From Diplonema papillatum (Eukaryota; Euglenozoa; Diplonemea; Diplonemida; Diplonemidae), in assembly GCA_030068145.1 (NCBI GenBank), contig JAPJBO010000238.1, positions 124,001-188,000 of the forward strand: 64,000 nt of DNA, written 5' to 3'. Numbering within the stretch: position 1 is the first letter of the stretch; the number at the start of each line of letters is the position of its first letter. Below, piece after piece: positions 31,670 to 42,431 of this stretch. The notes under the pieces were generated by a model. That model ran no database searches. It saw only the letters and a list, made by a program, of their open reading frames with translations, and was not told the origin of the DNA. The position numbers and the translations under genes are program-made.

Positions 31670-31900
31670 GTGTTCGAAGAGGTCGAAGAAGGGGGTTTCT
31701 GGGGCGAGGTGACGTGTCTGTACCACGTGCCCCAGCCGGCGGATCTCTGCTTGAAGACGTACTGCGAGCTCTATTTCCTTCCGGTTCGCGCCTTCCACGA
31801 AATGCTGGACGAGTTCCCATCGTCCGCGGCGCCTTTCATCGAGTCGTCGGCCGTGAGGCGAGAAAAGATCCGCTCTGTGATGATGGAAGAAGTACGCGAG
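31670..31900 (+). CDS. Pseudocyclase-channel gene exon 5: second half of CNBD
   Basis: 77 codons, phase 0 at both ends. VFEEVEEGGFWGEVTCLYHV then PQPADLCLKTYCELYFLPVR is the phosphate-binding cassette and following strands; AFHEMLDEFPSSAAPFIESS then REKIRSVMMEEVRE are the C-terminal helices. The cassette keeps Gly-Glu (FWGE) but has Gln where cyclic-nucleotide binders have Arg (PRxA becomes PQPA). Two donors are possible, GAA|GTACGC at 31891 and GAG|GTATGC at 31900; the second fits the other donors better. Six kilobases of transposon-rich intron separate it from exon 4, but phase and domain continuity make the join secure. Confidence 0.8.
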
Positions 31901-31988
31901 GTATGCGGCGCTCCCATTTGGCTTTCCCGTCACCACAAAGGAATCCTTTCGATGACGGTCGCCCCGAAGAAGAAGAAGAAGAGAAGAA

Positions 31989-32266
31989 AAAGAAAAAGGC
32001 CGCTCCTGGTCCAGGAACGTGACGGTCAACCACAGCTTGCAAACCTTGAGTCGGAGGCAGCACCGTGCCACAGCCCGTCCGCTCTGCCCTGTGGCTGACC
32101 GTCTCGACGAGCTTGTGTTCAGCGCAAACGCCAAGCCCCAAGGTGGGCCAAGCCTTGATGCTTTAGTTTGAGAAATCGGTAGCCACCTGACCTAGGCCCG
32201 TAGCTCTGCAGTACCGCCAAACACGTGAAGCTTGGCTCTCGTGTAGCAGGCTTTCCCTGGTACCTA
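31989..32266 (+). repeat. Dispersed repeat A, copy 2
   Basis: Matches 8203-8452: GTCCAGGAACGTGACGGTCA, GAGTCGGAGGCAGCAC, GACGAGCTTGTGTTCAGCGC, GCAGGCTTTCCCTGGTAC. It has 20 extra bases (ACAGCCCGTCCGCTCTGCCC region) absent from copy 1. Preceded by a GAAGAAGAA run in both places. Confidence 0.75.
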
Positions 32267-32364
32267 GGTCCGGTCGCCTGGAAAATTTAAAACCCCAGAT
32301 CCCGTGTGCATCGGGCAAGCGCCCCTGCGGGACCTCAAGCTCATCATACTCTCCTACTGTTTGC

Positions 32365-32490
32365 TTCCGCGTGGAGGCACACGGAAGGTCTCCACAGGGG
32401 TGCCGACCCGAGCGAATGAAAGGTTGCCTCTTCCGCGGCAGGATTTATCTAGCAAGGTTCTCACTGGCCCCGACGCACGCCAGCTTCCTC
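32365..32490 (+). repeat. Dispersed repeat B, copy 2
   Basis: GTGGAGGCACACGGAAGGTC and CCCCGACGCACGCCAGC correspond to 20325-20465. Confidence 0.6.
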
Positions 32491-32734
32491 CTCCAAACCC
32501 TTAAGTCCTCTTTTCTTACCGCGGCTGACACCATTTGCGCACTTAACCATGGTTAAGAAGACGACTGAAAGCAAAGACACAAAGATAGCTCAAAAGTATT
32601 TGCAAAATAACACGAAAAGCCTCTAGGCAAAAACCCGTTTTCACAGTTCTTACCTACACGGAAGCGAGGTTTGGCGGCAGGTTCTCCCAGAGAAAAGGGA
32701 ACTAAAAGAGTTTCGGGGATTAGAATAACCCCTG

Positions 32735-35700
32735 CTTGCACTCTTAAAAAAAGCACGAACCGCAGGCGCGCCGACACACCCGGTTCATGATCAGAAACAG
32801 TGTCGTGAGCCGGCGCAGCAGCAACGACGAAGAGTTTCCCGAGCAGCCGGGTTCGTCCGCAGACCCCGGCTCGAAATCGGGCCGCCGCCAATCCCGGTGG
32901 AGCCTTCGTTTCGCCACGCTGCCAGTGAGAACCGGAGCCCCACCGGGTGGTCGACGCTCTCGTTGTGGCGTCAGCACGCCTCCTTCCAGAAGCAGGCGAG
33001 CTCGTGGAAGCAGCAGCAGCCGCCCCTGGCTGTCGAAATGTTCACTTGCTGCTGTTCGGCACATTATGCCTTTCCGGATCTTTTTTAAAATAGCACAACT
33101 TGTACTGGCGGGAACATTTCTTTCAACGGTTGCACATGAAAAGAGAAGACGGGGTCAACGAAAAAGTGCTAACCCTTTACACGCGGGTGTTATTATTCGA
33201 CCCGTCTCTTTGCCAAAAGATAATTCGCTTAGCAAGAAACAGTCTAAAACATGCGCAATGAAATACGTCAAACAGTCGGCAATCGGCAGCCAAAGACACA
33301 CACGCACAAGCATACGTACTGCCACTACGATACGTACCCGTCATCCGGAGAGCCCCGGATCTCTAAGTGAACTTGCACTCTTAAAAAAAGCACGAACCGC
33401 AGGCGCGCCGACACACCCGGTTCATGATCAGAAACAGTGTCGTGAGCCGGCGCAGCAGCAACGACGAAGAGTTTCCCGAGCAGCCGGGTACGTCCGCAGA
33501 CCCCGGCTCGAAATCGGGCCGCCGCCAATCACGGTGGAGCCTTCGTTTCGCCACGCTGCCAGTGAGAACCGGAGCCCCACCGGGTGGTCGACGCTCTCGT
33601 CGTGGCGTCAGCACGCCTCCTTCCAGAAGCAGGCGAGCTCGTGGAAGCAGCAGCAGCCGCCCCTGGCTGTCGAAATGTTCACTTGCTGCTGTTCGGCACA
33701 TTATGCCTTTCCGGATCTTTTTTAAAATAGCACAACTTGTACTGGCGGGAACATTTCTTTCAACGGTTGCACATGAAAAGAGAAGACGGGGTCAACGAAA
33801 AAGTGCTAACCCTTTACACGCGGGTGTTATTATTCGACCCGTCTCTTTGCCAAAAGATAGACCGCTTAGCAAGAAACAGTCTAAAACATGCGCAATGAAA
33901 TACGTCAAACAGTCGGCAATCGGCAGCCAAAGACACACACGCACAAGCATACGTACTGCCACTACGATACGTACCCGTCATCCGGAGAGCCCCGGATCTC
34001 TAAGTGAACTTGCACTCTTAAAAAAAGCACGAACCGCAGGCGCGCCGACACACCCGGTTCATGATCAGAAACAGTGTCGAGCCGGCGCAGCAGCAACGAC
34101 GAAGAGTTTCCCGAGCAGCCGGGTGCGCCCGCAGACCCGGGGCCCCGGCTCGAAATCGGGCCGCCGCCAATCCCGGTGGAGCCTTCGTTTCGCCACGCTG
34201 CCAGTGAGAACCGGAGCCCCACCGGGTGGTCGACGCTCTCGTTGTGGCGTCAGCACGCCTCCTTCCAGAAGCAGGCGAGCTCGTGGAAGCAGCAGCAGCC
34301 GCCCCTGGCTGTCGAAATGTTCACTTGCTGCTGTTCGGCACATTATGCCTTTCCGGATCTTTTTTAAAATAGCACAACTTGTACTGGCGGGAACATTTTC
34401 TTTCAACGGTTGCACATGAAAAGAGAAGACGGGGTCAACGAAAAAGTGCTAACCCTTTACACGCGGGTGTTATTATTCGACCCGTCTCTTTGCCAAAAGA
34501 TAGACCGCTTAGCAAGAAACAGTCTAAAACATGCGCAATGAAATACGTCAAACAGTCGGCAATCGGCAGCCAAAGACACACACGCACAAGCATACGTACT
34601 GCCACTACGATACGCGCCCGTCATCCGGAGAGCCCCGGATCTCTAAGTGAACTTGCACTCTTAAAAAAAGCACGAACCGCAGGCGCGCCGACACACCCGG
34701 TTCATGATCAGAAACAGTGTCGTGAGCCGGCGCAGCAGCAACGACGAAGAGTTTCCCGAGCAGCCGGGTGCGCCCGCAGACCCCGGCTCGAAATCGGGCC
34801 GCCGCCAATCACGGTGGAGCCTTCGTTTCGCCACGCTGCCAGTGAGAACCGGAGCCCCACCGGGTGGTCGACGCTCTCGTTGTGGCGTCAGCACGCCTCC
34901 TTCCAGAAGCAGGCGAGCTCGTGGAAGCAGCAGCAGCCGCCCCTGGCTGTCGAAATGTTCACTTGCTGCTGTTCGGCACATTATGCCTTTCCGGATCTTT
35001 TTTAAAATAGCACAACTTGTACTGGCGGGAACATTTCTTTCAACGGTTGCACATGAAAAGAGAAGACGGGGTCAACGAAAAAGTGCTAACCCTTTACACG
35101 GTGTTATTATTCGACCCGTCTCTTTGCCAAAAGATAATTCGCTTAGCAAGAAACAGTCTAAAACATGCGCAATGAAATACGTCAAACAGTCGGCAATCGG
35201 CAGCCAAAGACACACACGCACAAGCATACGTACTGCCACTACGATACACACCCGTCATCCGGAGAGCCCCGGATCTCTAAGTGAACTTGCACTCTTAAAA
35301 AAAGCACGAACCGCAGGCGCGCCGACACACCCGGTTCATGATCAGAAACAGTGTCGTGAGCCGGCGCAGCAGCAACGACGAAGAGTTTCCCGAGCAGCCG
35401 GGGGCGTCCGCAGACCCGGGGCCCCGGCTCGAAATCGGGCCGCCGCCAATCCCGGTGGAGCCTTCGTTTCGCCACGCTGCCAGTGAGAACCGGAGCCCCA
35501 CCGGGTGGTCGACGCTCTCGTCGTGGCGTCAGCACGCCTCCTTCCAGAAGCAGGCGAGCTCGTGGAAGCAGCAGCAGCCGCCCCTGGCTGTCGAAATGTT
35601 CACTTGCTGCTGTTCGGCACATTATGCCTTTCCGGATCTTTTTTAAAATAGCACAACTTGTACTGGCGGGAACATTTCTTTCAACGGTTGCACATGAAAA

Positions 35701-36877
35701 GAGAAGACGGGGTCAACGAAAAAGTGCTAACCCTTTACACGCGGGTGTTATTATTCGACCCGTCTCTTTGCCAAAAGATAGACCGCTTAGCAAGAAACAG
35801 TCTAAAACATGCGCAATGAAATACGTCAAACAGTCGGCAATCGGCAGCCAAAGACACACACGCACAAGCATACGTACTGCCACTACGATGCGCACCCGTC
35901 ATCCGGAGAGCCCCGGATCTCTAAGTGAACTTGCACTCTTAAAAAAAGCACGAACCGCAGGCGCGCCGACACACCCGGTTCATGATCAGAAACAGTGTCG
36001 TGAGCCGGCGCAGCAGCAACGACGAAGAGTTTCCCGAGCAGCCGGGTGCGCCCGCAGACCCGGGGCCCCGGCTCGAAATCGGGCCGCCGCCAATCTCGGT
36101 GGAGCCTTCGTTTCGCCACGCTGCCAGTGAGAACCGGAGCCCCACCGGGTGGTCGACGCTCTCGTTGTGGCGTCAGCACGCCTCCTTCCAGAAGCAGGCG
36201 AGCTCGTGGAAGCAGCAGCAGCCGCCCCTGGCTGTCGAAATGTTCACTTGCTGCTGTTCGGCACATTATGCCTTTCCGGATCTTTTTTAAAATAGCACAA
36301 CTTGTACTGGCGGGAACATTTTCTTTCAACGGTTGCACATGAAAAGAGAAGACGGGGTCAACGAAAAAGTGCTAACCCTTTACACGCGGGTGTTATTATT
36401 CGACCCGTCTCTTTGCCAAAAGATAGACCGCTTAGCAAGAAACAGTCTAAAACATGCGCAATGAAATACGTCAAACAGTCGGCAATCGGCAGCCAAAGAC
36501 ACACACGCACAAGCATACGTACTGCCACTACGATACGCACCGTCATCCGGAGAGCCCCGGATCTCTAAGTGAACTTGCACTCTTAAAAAAAGCACGAACC
36601 GCAGGCGCGCCGACACACCCGGTTCATGATCAGAAACAGTGTCGTGAGCCGGCGCAGCAGCAACGACGAAGAGTTTCCCGAGCAGCCGGTTGCGTCCGCA
36701 GACCCGGGGCCCCGGCTCGAAATCGGGCCGCCGCCAATCACGGTGGAGCCTTCGTTTCGCCACGCTGCCAGTGAGAACCAGAGCCCCACCGGGTGGTCGA
36801 CGCTCTCGTCGTGGCGTCAGCACGCCTCCTTCCAGAAGCAGGCGAGCTCGTGGAAGCAGCAGTCGCCCCTGACGCCC
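32735..36877 (+). repeat. ~640-bp tandem array, 7 units, last one joined to a true exon
   Basis: The word TTCATGATCAGAAACAGTG recurs at about 32784, 33421, 34058, 34701, 35335, 35979 and 36623, so periods are 634-644 bp. Each unit contains an intron-like stretch (AACATTTCTTTCAACGGTTG, an ACACACACGCACAAGCAT stretch), an acceptor (ATGATCAG or GAAACAG) and a ~220-bp exon-like segment. Units differ by a 7-bp insertion (GACCCGGGGCCCCGG versus GACCCCGG): present in units 3, 5, 6 and 7, absent in 1, 2 and 4. Only unit 7 continues into unique coding sequence. Confidence 0.92.
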
Positions 36878-37078
36878 CTGCGGTCAACCATCAGCGCCGA
36901 AATCACGCGCGCCAAGTCGAATTCGCACGAGGGGGGCGCCCTGCCTTTGTCTTTGCCGTCGCCGAAGGCCGACAGCAACTTCCTTGGCCTCGCAGCCCCG
37001 CCGGCGGGCCGCAACCCGCTGTCCCTTCCCAGCGAGAAAAAGAAGGCGAATTCCGCTTGCTTCTTTCCTCAAAAGTAG
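36634..37078 (+). CDS. Terminal exon of a gene, disordered C-terminal tail (perhaps of the channel)
   Basis: From an acceptor in ATGATCAG or GAAACAG (start approximate) an open frame of ~148 codons reads SRRSSNDEEFPEQPVASADP, VEPSFRHAASENQSPTGWST and, after the array border, LTPLRSTISAEITRAKSNSH to a TAG at 37076-37078. It is rich in Ser/Pro/Asn with G/C-ending codons and no named domain, like a cytoplasmic tail. RRSS and LRST are possible basophilic-kinase sites. Its phase (2) does not match the exon 5 donor (phase 0), so another exon, another frame (the phase-0 frame stops soon) or a separate gene is required. AATAAA at 37200 supports a gene end here. Confidence 0.5.
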
Positions 37079-37199
37079 TCCCACGCTTCCTTTTTGCTGT
37101 CTGCCGGACGCTATGGTAAGGGATTCAGTTGAAAGGGCATCACAGTGCAGATACGGCACCGTCGTGTATGCACATCAATCACGTTCTCGCCCCCTCCAA

Positions 37200-37205
37200 A
37201 ATAAA
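37200..37205 (+). terminator. Candidate polyadenylation signal
   Basis: AATAAA 122 bp after the stop at 37078, followed by a T-rich patch (37210-37240). Consistent with a 3' UTR end; many protists do not depend on this hexamer, so support is moderate. Confidence 0.4.
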
Positions 37206-38044
37206 CTGGGGAGTTTTTCTTTTATAAAGTAAAGCTTTGTTGTGATGTCCATGGGGTGATTCGACGACCTGATTTCTGCAATTCCCATCTACTTTCGCAC
37301 GTGGCAACGGTCTTCATCGGACTGCTTATGACGTGGTCGAATACTGCCGTTGCATTCGACGACCTGCCGCACTTTGCTCTCGTGGTCCAAGGAGAACGGT
37401 ACCTACCCCACTTCGAAACCTTTTAAGGGGTCTGTTGCGGCTCTTATGAACGCGTTTACCCATTTTCTATCGTGCTCCGAAGTTTTCTTCCGCGGCAGTC
37501 GCGGCTCTGCACACCGCCATTGTCGGCTGTATCGCCTCTCCTCTAAAACGATGACTTTTAGCTCGCGTGGATGCTTCCGCATCCACGGCGGCTTCATCAC
37601 ACACGAATCCAATTGCGTGCACGGAATATACGACGCCCTTCTACCTTTGTTTTTTCACTTGCTTTGCACGAGATAGGTCTCGGGGTTACTTCAGTGAACC
37701 CTGCCGTAGAATCGTGGTTCTAAGTGGGCTACTTTTGGTAATCACCCCTGCTGCGGGTTTAGTACTGTGTATACTCAAAGGAAGAATAAGGATGAAATCA
37801 TCCAGCTCGTAGATTGTATCAGCCAGACGAACTCGCGCGAGCCCAAGTTTCCGACCAGTCAACCTGGCTGCCAGACAACCCTGCACCCAGCCAACCTCCT
37901 AGTGCCTGCTTCGCAAGGCAACGTTGTGGACCCGGATGACCTGGTGGCCTTGCCTCAGCCGGCCTAGTTCTCCAACGGCAAGACCATTTCTCCCCTCAGC
38001 GCGCTGGCTGCCGCTTCTGCCTACCGGGTGCTGTACTGAGGGAC
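37206..38044. other. Intergenic, no gene seen
   Basis: GATTCGACGACCTGAT with CTGCAATTCCCATCTAC near 37258-37300 matches a block at 29222-29275, another short dispersed repeat. Nothing coding recognised. Confidence 0.4.
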
Positions 38045-40487
38045 AACGATGCCGGCGACGACGCCTTGCCAGCTGCGCTGGCGGTTGCCGGCAGCGGGGT
38101 GCCGGGGATAGACGGGGTCTACGCCCGCGGGGCCGAGGATGTGAACGGGCACCCGTCGTGGGTGCGGGAGGGGCATCCCACTCCCACATCAGGGAGAGCA
38201 CATATGACCGACCCAGAAAAGCGGGATAGCTCGCTAGAGAGCTAAAATAAAAATTCAAATTTACCTAACCTCGAGTCTCGGAAAAAAGTCTTTTGTACGG
38301 TGAATAGAACCGGATCCGTCACAACCGAAGATCCAGAATCCATAGTATAACCTCTGCGCAGGTGTAAAAAAAGGGCACACCCCGCTGTGTGTATACACCC
38401 CCCGGTCTCGAAGTGGCTGTGCATGCCGGCGACGACGCCTTGCCAGCTGCGCTGGCGGTTGCCGGCAGCGGGGTGCCGGGGATAGACGGGGTCTACGCCC
38501 GCGGGGCCGAGGATGTGAACGGGCACCCGTCGTGGGTGCGGGAGGGGCATCCCACTCCCACATCAGGGAGAGCACATATGACCGACCCAGAAAAGCGGGA
38601 TAGCTCGCTAGAGAGCTAAAATAAAAATTCAAATTTACCTACCCTCGAGTCTCGGAAAAAAGTCTTTTGTACGGTGAATAGAACCGGATCCGTCACAACC
38701 GAAAATCCAGAATCCATAGTATAACCTCTGCGCAGGTGTAAAAAAAGGGCACACCCCGCTGTGTGTATACCCCCCGGTCTCGAAGTGGCTGTGCATGCCG
38801 GCGACGACGCCTTGCCAGCTGCGCTGGCGGTTGCCGGCAGCGGGGTGCCGGGGATAGACGGGGTCTACGCCCGCGGGGCCGAGGATGTGAACGGGCACCC
38901 GTCGTGGGTGCGGGAGGGGCATCCCACTCCCACATCAGGGAGAGCACATATGACCGACCCAGAAAAGCGGGATAGCTCGCTAGAGAGCTAAAATAAAAAT
39001 TCAAATTTACCTAACCTCGAGTCTCGGAAAAAAGTCTTTTGTACGGTGAATAGAACCGGATCCGTCACAACCGAAAATCCAGAATCCATAGTATAACCTC
39101 TGCGCAGGTGTAAAACAAGGGCACACCCCGCTGTGTGCATACACCCCCCGGTCTCGAAGTGGCTGTGCATGCCGGCGACGACGCCTTGCCAGCTGCGCTG
39201 GCGGTTGCCGGCAGCGGGGTGCCGGGGATAGACGGGGTCTACGCCCGCGGGGCCGAGGATGTGAACGGGCACCCGTCGTGGGTGCGGGAGGGGCATCCCA
39301 CTCCCACATCAGGGAGAGCACATACGACCGACCCAGAAAAGCGGGATAGCTCGCTAGAGAGCTAAAATAAAAATTCAAATTTACCTAACCTCGAGTCTCG
39401 GAAAAAAGTCTTTTGTACGGTGAATAGAACCGGATCCGTCACAACCGAAAATCCAGAATCCATAGTATAACCTCTGCGCAGGTGTAAAACAAGGGCACAC
39501 CCCGCTGTGTGCATACACCCCCCGGTCTCGAAGTGGCTGTGCATGCCGGCGACGACGCCTTGCCAGCTGCGCTGGCGGTTGCCGGCAGCGGGGTGCCGGG
39601 GATAGACGGGGTCTACGCCCGCGGGGCCGAGGATGTGAACGGGCACCCGTCGTGGGTGCGGGAGGGGCATCCCACTCCCACATCAGGGAGAGCACATATG
39701 ACCGACCCAGAAAAGCGGGATAGCTCGCTAGAGAGCTAAAATAAAAATTCAAATTTACCTAACCTCGAGTCTCGGAAAAAAGTCTTTTGTACGGTGAATA
39801 GAACCGGATCCGTCACAACCGAAAATCCAGAATCCATAGTATAACCTCTGCGCAGGTGTAAAACAAGGGCACACCCCGCTGTGTGCATACACCCCCCGGT
39901 CTCGAAGTGGCTGTGCATGCCGGCGACGACGCCTTGCCAGCTGCGCTGGCGGTTGCCGGCAGCGGGGTGCCGGGGATAGACGGGGTCTACGCCCGCGGGG
40001 CCGAGGATGTGAACGGGCACCCGTCGTGGGTGCGGGAGGGGCATCCCACTCCCACATCAGGGAGAGCACATATGACCGACCCAGAAAAGCGGGATAGCTC
40101 GCTAGAGAGCTAAAATAAAAATTCAAATTTACCTAACCTCGAGTCTCGGAAAAAAGTCTTTTGTACGGTGAATAGAACCGGATCCGTCACAACCGAAAAT
40201 CCAGAATCCATAGTATAACCTCTGCGCAGGTGTAAAACAAGGGCACACCCCGCTGTGTGCATACACCCCCCGGTCTCGAAGTGGCTGTGCATGCCGGCGA
40301 CGACGCCTTGCCAGCTGCGCTGGCGGTTGCCGGCAGCGGGGTGCCGGGGATAGACGGGGTCCACGCCCGCGGGGCCGAGGATGTGAACGGGCACCCGTCG
40401 TGGGTGCGGGAGGGGCATCCCACTCCCACATCAGGGAGAGCACATATGACCGACCCAGAAAAGCGGGATAGCTCGCTAGAGAGCTAA
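38045..40487 (+). repeat. 372/374-bp tandem array, left part (7 units, first truncated)
   Basis: Full units start at ~38266 and repeat every 372-374 bp. Each holds an AT-rich intron-like part (AAATTCAAATTTACCTAACC, GTCTTTTGTACGGTGAATAG), a T/C-rich region and acceptors (TCTCGAAG, CTTGCCAG), then ~110 bp of exon start coding AVAGSGVPGIDGVYARGAED and VNGHPSWVREG, followed by a unit-specific junction GGGGC|ATCCCACTCC and an in-frame stop. The 76-, 102- and 123-codon frames in each unit are repeat artefacts. Confidence 0.95.
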
Positions 40488-40493
40488 AATAAT

Positions 40494-40700
40494 AAGCATT
40501 TATTCGGCAAGATAATTTCCGTTTATTTTGCCGAGGTGTCGGTTTTAGTCCCGAGGGAGGCCCGAGGGGGGGTTTGCAACCCCGAGCCACGAGCGGAGCG
40601 AGTGGCGAGGGGTTGCAAACCCCCCCGAGGGCCTCCCGAGGGACTAAAACCGACACCGAGGCAAAATTGGCGGAAATTATTGCCGAATAAATGATTTTAT
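40494..40700. repeat. Near-perfect 205-bp hairpin, copy 1
   Basis: Arms of ~95 nt: AAGCATTTATTCGGCAAGAT, GGTGTCGGTTTTAGTCCCGA and GGGTTTGCAACCCCGAG pair with their downstream complements around a loop near GAGCGGAGC (40585-40595). A second, nearly identical copy is at 41241-41452. Typical of a snapback MITE. Confidence 0.9.
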
Positions 40701-41240
40701 TGGGAAAACTAAATTCCCGAGGATGGAAAGAAAACCATACTGCTTTGCAGTTATGTTGGTGTCTAGCAGAACGTTGCGTAGCAAATGTGCACGGCAGAAC
40801 GTTGTGTAAGACGTTGAGCATATTGCTTTGCAGTTACGTTGGTGTTTAGCAGAACGTTGCGTAGCAGAACGTTGTGTGTCTGAGACATTGCGTAGCAGAA
40901 CGTTGTGTAGGAGTGGAGTTGTTGTAAGCAACTGGGGGAGTCCCGGCAGGTTGACGTTGTAGTTCACAACATACGATGCTGCTTGCATGGGCGCTTGCAT
41001 GAAGGACTGCACAGGTGCTGTGCTGGGTAGGACTGTTGGATGAGCGCTGCCGACAAGTGCTGCGGTTTTCTTTCTGCGAGGTCTTGATATGGATCAGAAA
41101 GGATGAATTAGACTCAAAACGAGCTCAAAACACGCGATTTCACTCACCACAGGGAGAAAAAAAATTTTGCGAGGGGTCTCCCCTACAGATTTCTGCCTAC
41201 GATCTTATTCTGCGCCGCCAGCTATTTTCAGTCGGAAAAA

Positions 41241-41452
41241 TAATAAGCATTTATTCGGCAAGATAATTTCCGTTTATTTTGTCGAGGTGTCGGTTTTAGT
41301 CCCGAGGGAGGCCCGAGGGGGGGTTTGCAACCCCGAGCCACGAGCGGAGCGAGTGGCGAGGGGTTGCAAACCCCCCCGAGGGCCTCCCGAGGGACTAAAA
41401 CCGACACCGAGGCAAAATTGGCGGAAATTATTGCCGAATAAATGATTTTATT
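41241..41452. repeat. Near-perfect hairpin, copy 2
   Basis: Same arms and loop as 40494-40700, differing at only a few positions (for example TTTTGTCGAGG for TTTTGCCGAGG), which indicates recent duplication. Confidence 0.9.
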
Positions 41453-42431
41453 GGGAAAAATAAATTCCCGAGGATGGAAAGAAAACCATACTGCTTTGCA
41501 GTTATGTTGGTGTCTAGCAGAACGTTGCGTAGCAAATGTGCGCGGCAGAACGTTGTGTGTCTGAGACATTGCGTAGCAGAACGTTGTGTAGGAGTGGAGT
41601 TGTTGTAAGTGACAGGTCACAGATCAATGTGCCTGGTTGTTCTGCTGCAACTGGGGGAGTCCCGGCAGGTTGACGTTGTAGTTCACAACATACGATGCTG
41701 CTTGCATGGGCGCTTGCATGAAGGACTGCACACAGGTGCACTTTTTGCAGGCACCTTGGCGTTCTTCAGAATGTCATCTGCCTCGCGCTGGCGCTTCGAC
41801 GGCATCGGGATTTTGATTTCTTCCTCTGTCCTTGGGCTGTTTTCACAGTTGGCAGGATCAGAAAGGATGAATTAGACTCAAAACGAGCTCAAAACACGCG
41901 ATTTCACTCACCACAGGGAGAAAAAAAAATTTGCGAGGGGTCTCCCCTACAGATTTCTGCCTACGACCTTATTTTGCGCCGCCAGCTATTTTCAGTCGGA
42001 AAAATAAACGAATTTATTTCCCTAGGGACAATAAATTTCATTTATTTGTTTCGACTGAAAATAGCTGGCGGCGCAAAATAAATTCCGAGATCGGAAAAAA
42101 ATAAATTCGTTTATTTGTCCGGCCTGTGTAAACACAACGGAATCCTGTCAAAAAATAAACGAAATTTATCGTCACGCTCCTCCAGCCATTTCCACCAGAG
42201 GGAATTTATTTTTCCCAATAAACGAATTTATTTCCCTAGGGACAATAAATTTCATTTATTTGTTTCGACTGAAAATAGCTGGCGGCGCAAAATAAATTCG
42301 GAGATCGGAAAAAATAAATTCGTTTATTTGTCCGGCCTGTGTAAACACAACGGAATCCTGTCAAAAAATAAACGAAATTTATCGTCACGCTCCGCAAGCC
42401 ATTTCCACCAGAGGGAATTTATTTTTCCCAA

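Larger units (their letters stand above)
40488..42431. mobile_element. Cluster of foldback/AT-rich elements inserted into the 372-bp array
   Basis: Interrupts the array at an AATAA word, with the array resuming at AATAAAAATTC, so a short AT duplication may flank it. It contains two tandem ~745-bp copies (from ~40494 and ~41241), each starting with a ~205-bp hairpin and followed by AGCAGAACGTTGCGTAG-type repeats and the block GATGAATTAGACTCAAAACG, then two ~222-bp copies (42001-42431) full of AATAAACGAATTTATTT-like palindromes and ending TTTTTCCCAATA. No transposase frame. Confidence 0.75.

Noticed and set aside
32735-36877. Large plus- and minus-strand frames in the 640-bp array (up to ~330 codons)
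   Set aside because: They arise because GC-rich units keep several frames open; they change frame between units with the 7-bp indel.
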